A stretch of DNA of 64,000 nt, taken from positions 58,363,903 to 58,427,902 of the forward strand of contig OW679197.1 of the NCBI GenBank assembly GCA_940337035.1. Reading direction: 5' to 3'. Numbering within the stretch: position 1 is the first letter of the stretch; every line of letters begins with the position of its first letter. This stretch comes from Agriotes lineatus (lineage: Eukaryota > Arthropoda > Insecta > Coleoptera > Elateridae). Below, one piece after another: positions 38,899-48,880 of this stretch. Under the pieces are notes generated by a model that was not told where the DNA came from, ran no database searches, and saw only the letters and a list, made by a program, of their open reading frames with translations. Both the position numbers and the translations under genes were made by a program.

Positions 38899-40440
38899 AC
38901 TCCAGATTATAGTGGTATTTCTTTGTTTTGATGATATAGAGATTTTCTAAAGGCTGTGTGCCAATTGTGGTTGGTAAAATTGTCATGTACTGTAAATGAT
39001 GACTAATTGGGTAGAATCGATTTCATCGTGATATTGAAGTGAAACTAGTTGTCGATGTCGGTGCAGTTTCCCATGGTTTCTATGAATAATGCTACAATAG
39101 CAGTTGCCTCCAATTACGTCCAGTTTGAAAAGTAATTTGTCTGCAGCAGTCGCATTTGACATGCGCATTTTAAATAATTATGAAAGAAAGCTCCATTAGA
39201 GGAGTTGCGCAAGAGCGAGACAATAAATACGAATGTCCGACTCATTTAGCATATATGCATATAAACTAAATATGGGTGTACGTTTACAAGACACGCATTT
39301 AATTTGTTTGGATTTCAGCGCAGATAGCGTTCAAATTAATTAAATATTGTTTCCGATATACATCCTCGCCAATTGTACGTTCTAAATAAGCGTCCATCCT
39401 CGTCGCGGCTGAAATATTAAAATGGTTCCCGCATGCGGTTTCCTTGTCGCACCGCCTGGTTTACACGATTCACTAAATACGGAAATTCTGCGCCGCCGTC
39501 AACCGACGATAAATGACACTCGGCGGAGATCTGCATGCGAGCATGCATTGCTGTAAGCGATCCAGACAGTAAACTAAGGCACACACGGCATTCCTGCTTT
39601 TATTACCCCGTATTTGCATGCGCAAATGCAATCTTATTATCCTGCGAGGACGCGGGTCATCGACTCGCGAATTTAAGGGTTGCGCTTTATCTGATCGCGC
39701 GAGAAAAATATGGCGGTGTCAGCGTCAATGCGCCTGACTCCTTAAACAATGCCGTAAGTTAACGATATACTTAGTTAAAATACCGCTGCCTCGGATTTGC
39801 AGACTGATCGGATGCGCCGCATTTTCACCGCGTGTTTGCCGAAATATGCTCATAACTTCACCGCGCTTTGAGGATCCGCATAAATAATTTCGGCCGCCGA
39901 ATTAATAACCGAATATCGCGCGTTAGGCCGGCTCGTTATATTGCCGCGATTGAAAACCGCCGTAAATCAAATTCGGCCACGGCGGCGGGGTCCCCAGATT
40001 ACCGGAGCAGCTGGGGCGGAAATCGACGCTTTTCCGCAGACGCGGATGCCAGCGCGTCGTCACCGCCATTATGCGCAATTAAGCCCAATTTATTCGCGCT
40101 GATTGCGCAGGCTGCGCTCTATTAAGCTATGCAAAGTAGCGAAATTTTGGCCGCTTCTTTGGTATTTTCCCCATCAGGGCCGTATCAAGCGTTTCATCGC
40201 AGTCTTAGATTTATTAAAAAAGAAAATAGTAAACGTCTTACCTCTTCACGCTTAGATGCATCATTTTTCCATGATGGTATTATAAGGTTCTATGTTTGTT
40301 CAAAGTATGTTTTACCATAATTAATTTGTTTACTTTCAGGAAATAATAGACACTACGTATGTAATATGCAATTGTGATATTGCCACCCATTAGGTCGGTG
40401 AGGTAGCTAGAATACAAGCATAAACCTGACATTGCATGTA
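38899..40440. other. Single-copy DNA with a CpG-rich island
   Basis: About 39,360-40,125 is one of the GC-richest parts of the window, with many CpG. Open frames of up to 85 codons are present but none resembles a known family. No splice-bounded exon could be argued. A conserved regulatory element is the more likely reading, by inference. Confidence 0.5.
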
Positions 40441-40686
40441 GCACCAAACGTACTAAAACAATTAAAAACTATGTTTTTTAAATGGAATAATATGAGTTTA
40501 ATTAACAATAACATTCATTTTTAAATTGTTTTACGTATTCTTGATTTTTAAAAGCTACTTCTAAACGAACTGGCTAATATGGTACATCGTTGGAAAGCCC
40601 TTTTATTGTAGTTTTCAACTGTTTAATGAAATTCATATTGTTCCATTTAAAAAAACAGTTTTCAATTGTTTTAGTACGTTTGGTGC
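40441..40686. mobile_element. 246-bp MITE with GCACCAAACG ends
   Basis: The ends gcaccaaacgtactaaaaca (40441) and the complement ending 40686 lie directly between TA dinucleotides (40439-40440 and 40687-40688). Inverted repeats run about 60 bp with roughly 90 percent identity by eye. No coding capacity. Confidence 0.75.
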
Positions 40687-40880
40687 TATAACTCAGTCAT
40701 GAGAAATTTTTAGAGCCAAGTGGAGTTTGTTTTGCATTTCTTGTTCGATTGTTAGTGATTTTGCGTGATTCATGCCCTACTTTTAATTTTAATTTTTAAA
40801 AATAATATGTTCCAAAATTTAAATTTAAGAATGCTGTCATAAAGCACCTTTAGTGCTGATTTCAAATGTCTAAAAATATA

Positions 40881-41051
40881 CAGGGTGTTCCATTAAAAAA
40901 ACCAAAGTTGTGTATTACTACGTAAAAATTGGAGGCCATGGCTTAAATTGGTTTACGTCAATTTTTAGGTTATATACTTCTTATATAGTTCTTTTCAATA
41001 TCTCCATTATTAACGAAGTTACGAGCTGTCTAGCGATCTACAAACACCCTG
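40881..41051. mobile_element. 171-bp MITE with CAGGGTGTT ends
   Basis: cagggtgtt at 40881 and aacaccctg ending 41051 are flanked by TA on each side. The inverted repeat is short (about 10 bp), so the interior is not a foldback. The tips match those of the 26.6-kb and 33.1-kb elements. Confidence 0.6.
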
Positions 41052-41213
41052 TATATATTTGGAGTATCTTATTTGAATTTTAATACAGTTTAAAACTCGA
41101 GCTGTGTTTCTTACTGTGAGTGGACGTAGGCGATATCTGTTTTAAGAGGAAAGTTTGGCCTGGCATCCATGCTCGCAAATACACCTCCACCTTTTCATCC
41201 TTTTAACAAGTAA

Positions 41214-41396
41214 AGTATGATTAAAAAAATAATTTCATCTAGTATGGCTATGGAATAGTTTCTAATTTATAAATGTAACTACGTTTACATTTAAATGTCA
41301 AATTGGACATTTGATTTTTAAGTGACTTGTAGTTACATTCATAAATTAGGAACTATTCTGTAGCCATACTAGATGAAATTAATTTTTGATCATACT
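41214..41396. mobile_element. 183-bp hairpin MITE
   Basis: The sequence is almost entirely two complementary arms of about 70-80 bp. The left begins agtatgatt at 41214; the right ends atcatact at 41396. Shared blocks include atttcatctagtatggct and ataaatgtaactac. Only the loop at about 41,287-41,325 is unpaired. Non-coding. Confidence 0.75.
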
Positions 41397-43227
41397 ATAC
41401 AAACCCTTCAGTAAACTACTAAACCTAAGAGACTTCAATGTTACACAAACTCATATTTTAGAAAAACCTATTTGAAGTTTCAGGTTGTGGCAATGAATTG
41501 TATATACTTTTGAACTATTCTAGTGTGTGTTTGGTGGTCAGTAGACATTGAAAGAAGGTTTACAAAAAGTATGTAATATACAAGGGGTTTAAAAAGAATA
41601 ACATAGCCTTTGTTTTATCTAGCATTTATTGAAATACTAAAATGAGTAATATTGAACTTAAGTAAAATACCTTCTACTTTCGTTGATATATTGTATTTTC
41701 TGACATCCATATCTGATTTTTGTAGGTGTATTATTGGTGTTAGAATGTTTATTCTTTGGTTCATTACATCATGTTTTAACCAATAGCCAATGTGTCAAGG
41801 AAAAATTTGTACACTTACACTTTTCGTTCTTTAATCTTAGGAAAATACTGATGCGTCTTCTGTTTTTTCGAATTTTCGTTGCTGTTATTTTTTTTTCGTG
41901 TTGGTTTCTATAGCTCACAATTTGCCACTATAATCATTCTTCGCCAGTAAAAAGATGAGACAATTCATCATCGCCGATTCGACGTCATTGATTGGCCAAC
42001 GCCGATTCGCCGTAAGTCAAATTCGCCATATACCCGATCCGCCGTCGCGTATCGGCCCGATTCACCGTGGCGAGCAGCTGTACTTTTGAAATGCTTAAAT
42101 AATGATGAAATAATCAATAATTTTATCTCTGATGCGGATCAATGATTACAGTTTATATCTGTATTAAGATGTTATCATTTTAACACTTTTTCTAATCATT
42201 GACAAATCATGCAATTGTTGTTCAAAGAATTTCTGGAACTTATTGTAAGAAAAATGTTTGCATTTAAAACTTGATCCGCCGATGGCCGATTTTTCAACGT
42301 GGAATTGTACTTATGGCGACTCGACGACGACAAATCGGCAACATCCAATTGTTATAGATTTAGTTGTAGTGATCTTTAAAAGTCTTCTTTCTTTCTTTTT
42401 CGGATACCATCTCTAAAGTTTTTAATTTTTGATAAAGGTTCTCTATTTCTTGAAGAAGTATAATTCTTCTCTTTTTTTTCTTCGTTTTTCTTATATTCCA
42501 CTCCCATTTCTGAAAACATCTTTTTGTATCCGGCTACACCTTTCTGTACTTTTTATGTTTTCCAACGCAAAATTTTTATTGTCTTCTAAAAAAACTATAA
42601 AAGTGATGAACTACTAAAACATCATCGGTAAAATAACCACCTGTTTCCACGGAAAGAATTCATACATCAATAATATGATGGGTGGGATTTTTATCGTGAT
42701 CCTGAATACTGTTGGAACTGCAAAAATTGAAATAAAATTATAATATAACTTGAAATAATTTTATATATTACCCGGTTTCACTTTGCTCTGTGCTATATTC
42801 ATTATATTTGTCTGAATTATAGCCATGTTCCCTATATACATCCATCTAAATCACTGTCAATCATTTTTGTTGCTAATAATTGCAATTATCACATCAATAG
42901 ACAACCATACCACGAGCGCAACATGGATAAGCAAAGCACTAGGTTGCTTTGCAGCTAGTTTTGTCAACCTAATTAACTACAGTGCTCAATTAAAATTGGG
43001 GAACTTGAAACTTTGCATTGTTTTGACCTTATTTAGAAATACTAGCACACTAAAAGCTTCTACGTGTAACATACAACCTTGTAACTTGAGTAACGCAAAC
43101 AGTGAAAGAATTGTGACATAGAACCTTATAATACCGTTAAAGTGCTCGTCTATCCCGTTCCTTGCAAAGAGTTTCGCCTCTGGCGTGGTTAACACGTTGA
43201 CTTACCGTGCTCTTTTGCTTTTTCCTC
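41397..43227. other. Single-copy DNA with a CpG motif cluster
   Basis: Apart from the CGCCGAT cluster at 41,958-42,352, the region is AT-rich with pyrimidine-rich tracts (42,380-42,500). Open frames up to 98 codons resemble nothing known. A 20-bp word (ggtattataaggttctatgt) is present near 40,275 and in the opposite orientation near 43,125, with no similarity outside it. Confidence 0.45.
41958..42352. repeat. CGCCGAT motif cluster with imperfect inverted ends
   Basis: Short words such as cgccgattcg, cgatccgccg and cgattcaccg are packed at 41,972-42,070 and again, partly inverted, at 42,273-42,340, separated by AT-rich sequence. The outer blocks gacaattcatcatcgccgat and atcggcaacatccaattg are imperfect complements. 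This suggests a small non-autonomous element with subterminal motif arrays. Confidence 0.4.
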
Positions 43228-43262
43228 CTGATGAAGCCCCTTACGAAAGTGGGCGAAACGTT
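43228..43262 (+). ncRNA. Hammerhead-ribozyme-like half core
   Basis: ctgatga (43228-43234) is followed by a stem (gccc 43236-43239 with gggc 43251-43254) and gaaac (43255-43259), then gtt. Box sequences and order match boxes I and II of the hammerhead ribozyme. Such motifs are known in Penelope-like retroelements and related retrozymes. I cannot find the complementary aacgu plus cleavage base needed to close stem III within the next 60 bases, so it is at best a degenerate relic. The 36.47-kb motif is a second, weaker instance. Confidence 0.3.
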
Positions 43263-44569
43263 AAGTTCTTCGATCTCAATCATGACACGGTCCAATCCCA
43301 GTTGTTTGTTACTTAGTGTATACATTTGTTTCTTAATAAATCAATACAGCTGTGTTCATTTGTTGTGAGTTAACGTAGCTACAATTGTCTTAATTACCAG
43401 ATTTCCAATCCTTCATTACCTATCAAACTTACTAATTCGTTCCTTAGAGCCAACGCGACCTGTCTATCATTATCTTTGATTCACTCACTAAAGTGGAGGA
43501 GAGCTTTTATTTATGGTATAGTTCATATGGCGATATTCCTTACGGGCTTTGCTTTTTTAGGCAGTCATACGAATGTGGATAGTAGGTACGAGTAACAAGT
43601 CATTTCGTATTATCTATCGCGTTTAATAATGTCGTTCTTTCAGTCAAGTTTTGGATGTAGTACTAATAAAGGGCGCCTGTTTCACCTGCGAAATCGTATG
43701 GCCCTGGTAATATTATAGGTACTTGCGGTTAATGGAACCCCGAGCAGCCGCATTAAACGAAAATGAAGGTACGCCCATCTCGTGTCCTTTTTTTACCGTT
43801 TCGGCCAAATTGTCGTCGGAAGTTCTGGGAAGCTCGCGATGAGATCGGGCTCGGTCTGGCATCGCGAGTGTCATCAGGTGTTGGCGTCGGGAGTGGCCCG
43901 TCCAGTTTGGGGTTCCACGCTTCATCCGTGTCTTTGCGGGACCGCAGATTTCTATCGGCCGCAGTAAATCGAGCTCGGAGACAAGTAAATGTAGTAGCGG
44001 AGGGGGCACTTCACTTGTTGGATGGCCAATGTACTGCTGAAAGCTGGATTCGTTTTGTTCGCTCCTTTTTGGCTTTGCCAGTCCATGTCACAGCCATGAA
44101 TCACTGCGGTTATTCTTTTTCTCGGGGCGCATTTTTCGGGCATTCGGTGCACTTTGGTAAGCTGCTCCCTAATATGGATCGTCGCCGATCTGCCAAATGC
44201 CGCCGCCCGCTCTCCTATTGCTCGATTTGATCGGTCTTCGCATGCAAATTTAGTAATTTGCAGGGCGGTGGGAGACCCGCCGCTGCAATTTGTAATTTGC
44301 GGGCAACTGTGCTCGGCCACTACTGTACCATCAGGTGGCTTGCGTTCGGAAGTGGCCAAATCATTTCTGAATAGCGCGAGAGGCTTAATGCACGAACGAA
44401 GATTTGCATTCTACGATTAATTATAATCTTTGGAGCTTAATCAGTTTTTTAATTGATCATAAAGAGTACTATAGGCCAAATCGATCTTTAAAATTGCATA
44501 ATTCAAAGCCGTATGGTAATAACTGAACAATATATATCAATAGTGATTATCAACCGTACAAATAAGTTA
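43263..44569. other. Spacer and GC-rich island with the longest open frame
   Basis: About 43,740-44,420 is GC-rich. A 155-codon frame runs at 43,763-44,230 on the plus strand, but frames of 98 and 135 codons are open over the same bases on the minus strand. The plus-strand product has no domain I recognise. Low stop density in GC-rich DNA explains this. An octamer atgcaaat lies near 44,241 and a gcagggcgg/ccgccgctgc hairpin near 44,259-44,287. Possible conserved regulatory DNA. Confidence 0.45.
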
Positions 44570-46360
44570 ATTACTAAGATTTACTTATCCATTGCGGGTT
44601 TGCTTGCTTACGCAGCATTGAAGTCACCAGCCCGATATTTTGTATTACCTGTAAACTATAATAAATTCACCCATGACTGAAATTGAGTGCCAAGAAGATG
44701 AACATAATAGAACTTCTAGAACGTTATCCAATAAGCTACAAAGATATTGTGCAGGTGACTTCAATGCTCCGTAAGTAAGCAAACCCGCAATGGACAAGTG
44801 CACACTCTGTTACTGCTTAAAATGTTTAATTGTACTAACTCAGTAGTAACACGAACAAACTTTAATTTACCCACAACTGAAATTGGATGCAATGAAGATA
44901 AGTACATTTGCAAGTTCTAAAACATTTTAGAATAAGCTACAAAGATATTGTGCAGGTGACTTCAATGCTGTGTAAGCAAGCAAACCCACAATGGATAAGT
45001 ACATTTTCTGTTACAGGTAGGATATTCAATTGCATTAACTTAGTGGTAACACATGTAATATTGCATATAACCATATATACAACTTTTAGAAATGTTTGAT
45101 TAAGCTACGAAAATATTGTACAGGTGACTTTAATGCTGCGTAAGTAAACAAACCCCCAGAGGAGAAATGTATCTTATTTTACTTTTCAGGACAATTATTT
45201 AATTGGATTAACACAGTAGTAACACTAGTAAATTTTAATTCCTCTATACCTGAAATTGTGTGCCATGAAAATAAGCACAAATATAACAAGTGGAAGGTTT
45301 TTTATAAAGCAAAATAGTTTGTGCAGGTATATTCAATTGCATTAACTTACTAGTAACACATGTAACACTGCATATATGCACATATACAACTTCTAGAAAT
45401 GTTTGATTAAGCTACGAAACTATTGCGCAAGTGACTTTAATGCTGCATAAGTAAAGAAACCCGCAGAGAAGTAGCCTTGCGTTACTATTCAGCACAATTA
45501 TTTAATTGGATTAACTCGGTAGTAACGCAAGTAAACTTTAATTCCTCCATACATGAAGTTGTATGCGATGAAAATGAGTACAAATATAACAACTGGAAAG
45601 TTTTTTATCAAGCCAAAAATGTTGTGCAGGTGACTCCAGTGCTGCGTAAGTAAGCAAACTCGCAACGGATACGTACATCTTGTGTTACTAATTAGGATAT
45701 TTAAGAAGTTTAACTTAATAAGAACACATGTAAACTTTAATTTACCAATAACTGAAGTTGTGTCGATGACAAAAAGCACAAATATAGGTAACATCTGGAA
45801 AGTTTATGATCATGCCAAAAATGTTGCGCAGGTATCTTAAAACAAACCCGCAACGAACAACACGCTTTAGTATCTAACTTTTACATAATTGTAGTTTTGT
45901 TACAACACAAATTTCTTATTTTGTAAATGTTCAACCATATTTTTATGTCATAAGTCCGGATATTTAATTTGATTAACCCAACACAGAAACTTGTATTCGC
46001 CAATAACCGTGGTTTTAAGAAGAAATGCAATTTTTAGTTATTTTAAATTAAATTAGTGTAATATTGTCCTGATGATTTCAATGCTCCATAAGAAAATAAA
46101 CCCGAATACGCACCGGAGAAGTACAATCATGTTACGTAGTAATATTTATGTTATAACACAATGTTCAGTCATATTGTTAATAGTAGTTTTGAGTATACGC
46201 CTATATAGTTGTTAGCCTCATAAAAGAAAGTGACAGAGTTGCTGTTACTGGGAATATTTCATTACATTAAATTTACCAGTAATATATAGAAACTTTAATT
46301 CAGCCATGACTAGGGATCCGTAGCATAAATAAATACAAGCACAAATACAAGTTATGGGGA
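44570..46360 (+). repeat. Satellite 4, left part: ~200-bp tandem units
   Basis: The marker gcaggtgact or a variant lies at 44751, 44952, 45120, 45323, 45426, 45626 and 45828, with a decayed one near 46070. Full steps are about 200 bp; shorter steps (169 and 103 bp) are internally deleted units. Each unit has taagtaagcaaacccgcaa, then gtaacac, then aaactttaatttaccc, then aacttctagaa. The first unit (44,572-44,640) is in the opposite orientation. Confidence 0.85.
44572..44642 (-). repeat. Inverted boundary copy of satellite 4
   Basis: The complement of this stretch reads gggctggtgacttcaatgct, then gcgtaagcaagcaaacccgc, the unit marker in reverse. It carries gggctggtgac where internal units have gtgcaggtgac. 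The same variant appears in the inverted copy at the far right edge (48.8 kb) and in the forward copy at 48.3 kb, so the edge copies are related to each other. Confidence 0.75.
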
Positions 46361-48205
46361 TTTAGTTACACATGAGTATGACTGGCAAAAAATAAATAAT
46401 TTGAATTTCATATGGGGATTTAACACTGCTTGGCTTGAAACTAATTTTAAGTAAATTTTTTACTTTTTTCAAATCAAGGATGTCCTAGTGGTGTTTTTTA
46501 TTCAGGTAAAGTAGCTTTGCTGTATGTACTAACTACGTACAAAACGTTATATTTAATAGTTATGTATGGTAGGTACAAGTGAATAAAGAAGCATCTTATC
46601 CATAAGGGGAAAACTTATAATAATTTCTCCGAATGGCTAAAATCTCTTTATTCACGTGTGGCACATAAACAATTTTCAGACATCTACATTTATTTATACA
46701 TATATTTTTTAAAGTTAAATAAATAATTTTAAATAAATATATTACTTGGTTTTTTACTAGTGAATAGTGTAGCATTTTATCCACCGTTATCATTAAAATG
46801 TTACTTTACCTTGGAGATTTTCATAAGTAAAATATAGCTTTACAATGCTAATGAAAAACACATATTTTCCTAATTTCTTCTAGGCATATGGATCGGACTA
46901 CATGAATAATTCTCTATTTCAACAGAGTAGACTAATTGATTTAACCGACCTCACAAGCAAAAGTTCATGAGAATTAAATTGGAACTTAAGGGGGCCCGTT
47001 TATTCCAATCCATTTTTCGCGAAAGATTCGAGGATAGTGAGCGAGCATCCATCTTATTGAAAATACATTGAATTATAATAATTTAAAGGCGAATTATCAA
47101 TCTCTTCCTTAAAAAAATTTGTAGCATTTCTAAATAAATTTGATTGAAATTTCTATAAAAATACACGATCCAATAATCCCATGGTACGTGATAGCGCACC
47201 ACGCAATAACTTTTAGGTATAAACTAATGTCTTCTTTTGAAAATAGTAAAATAAAGAATTATTTCAGCCCAATATCGGCAATGTTGAGATATAACTGCTC
47301 CATTTGTAGAAAATGTCGATTCATCCGAAAATACAATTCTCTTTTAAAAATCTGATTCTGCTAAAGTTTTATCCTCCATTTCTCTTTCTTTCCTCTTATT
47401 ATAGGCCAGTGGCCTGTTTTAACCACAAAGTGGTTCTATGAACCCTCTTTGCCCTTAGGTCGGGTAGGTGGCTACCCTTGTCCTTCGAAAGTGGGGAAGA
47501 GTTCCCTTGTTAGGAGTAAACGACTATCACAGCTGTTAGTGTCGTAGCTAGGGAGCATACAATTTTTAAACTCTAGAGTCGCGAGAATTTACTCGCTGGT
47601 CCATCCGCTCCCATTTATAAACAAAAATCCAAACGTTTTGCCTCATCACATTCTTTAAAAGTTTGTCAAAGATGGGGTCTAACTGTTTAGTTTTGATTTC
47701 TTTTAATATTTCTCTCTCTCGCTCTATTTTAAAACCAGATACGAAGATTTTTTTCTACTGAATGCAGAAGTAAAACGGATGTTTTTTCTTGTTTTGTAAC
47801 ATTTAGAACGGAACCACTTTCAAAAAGTTTCTTCACTAATTTTCGGACGGCCATATGGGAAATTCTTGTTTCTGGATATTTTTAGCTAAATTTGTTTATC
47901 ACCTCGCGATTGCAAAGATCGCCAGTACCATAACATTGAATTAAGTACCTTCTCTCTTGTAGCGTTGACATTATAGGATTATCGATAATTACACCCCTTT
48001 TATGTGTAGTCTGACGTTTTATAAATTGCTTAAGCACATTTGTAGTAGGTACGTATCTATGGTAATTTGAATTTGAAGATAACATTTTCCTACACAAGTT
48101 TTTGAGAATTTCTGAAAAATCTATTTTTTTTCATCTTTATAACTCAATCCGTGGGCATACTGTAGGTATAGTTGGGATTCGAAAAAGAAAGTGATAAATA
48201 GTTAT
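46361..48205. other. Segment splitting satellite 4
   Basis: This 1.85-kb stretch lacks satellite units, which stop at about 46,330-46,360 and resume at about 48,206. It contains the minus-strand transposase relic (47.09-48.1 kb) and, inside that relic, a GC-richer segment at 47,405-47,640 with ggccagtggcc at its edge that interrupts the homology. I read the whole as an insertion into, or a remnant core of, the satellite-bearing element. Confidence 0.5.
47095..48100 (-). pseudogene. Mariner-type transposase relic (HTH plus part of DDE domain)
   Basis: On the minus strand, 48,097-47,882 encodes a helix-turn-helix-type start with LQERRYLIQCYGTGD, followed after one stop by KYPETRISHMAVRKLVKKLF and ESGSV. 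This is the pattern of the N-terminal domain in arthropod mariner-like transposases (ER.EIL..YG.G....E....F...YP...IS...V.K....F.ETGSV). Further along (about 47,370-47,270) comes KRIVFSDESTFSTNG then QHCRYWAE, matching the catalytic-domain block around the second acidic residue (FSDE..F..NG.V..QN.RYW). Next comes WCAITYHGIIGSCIF, the following strand (GI.G..IIGP.FF). The middle is replaced by unrelated sequence and several frameshifts and stops are present. Inactive. Confidence 0.65.
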
Positions 48206-48880
48206 TCCAACTCAGTTTATTTAATTTGATTGAGTTGGCAATAGAATGTAAACTTTAATTCGCCCGTAACTGCAGAAACACAGCTTTTTCAATGTTTCTG
48301 ATCAACTTAAATAAATATTGGGCTGGTGACTTCAATGTTGCGCAAGCCAGCAAACTTTTCACTGCATTAGTAAATTTTACCCAATTATATTTATGTTGTA
48401 AAATAAATTTATTTTTTTAATTGTTCAATCATACTATTAATAGCGATATATCTATATAATATCGTGTTAGCCTCATCAGCAACGTTTCAGAGTTGTAAGT
48501 GTGCTTATTTTGATCTCAGATAACTAAAGCTGCTATGTGTAACAACAATTTGTTAAATAGTTTTTCATTTGAATTTTAAACATTTCACATGCTTTATGGT
48601 GTGCTGGATCATGAGCGTATCAAAGTTTCCATGTACCGCTGCTGAGTTAGCTATTTCAATACCCTGAGCAGCCCCTGTAGTTTGTTGCTCCTTTTATTCA
48701 AACTACATCTATATACACTTATAAACATAAACAACATAACTAAACATTAACAAAATAACAAATTTGAGTACGAACAATAATTATGTAAAAATTACTAACG
48801 CGTGCTTATCTTTTGCGGGTTTGCTATATAACGGAGCGTTGAAATCACTAGCCCAACGTGTCCATAATTTGTATAAAACC
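48206..48880 (+). repeat. Satellite 4, right part
   Basis: Unit phrases resume (tgtaaactttaattcgcccg at about 48,248; ggctggtgacttcaatgttg at 48,322) and fade through diverged sequence. An opposite-orientation copy at 48,785-48,872 closes the array. Confidence 0.65.
48785..48872 (-). repeat. Inverted boundary copy of satellite 4, right end
   Basis: The complement reads gggctagtgatttcaacgct, followed by agcaaacccgcaaaagataa. It is therefore a diverged reverse-oriented copy of the same unit as the left boundary at 44.57 kb. Confidence 0.7.

Noticed and set aside
40270..43140. Shared 20-bp inverted word suggesting a large transposon from 40.3 to 43.1 kb
   Set aside because: Similarity stops exactly at the 20 bp; no further terminal repeat or target duplication.
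43763..44230. Longest open frame (155 codons)
   Set aside because: GC-rich DNA with overlapping long frames on the opposite strand; no domain recognised and no splice context.
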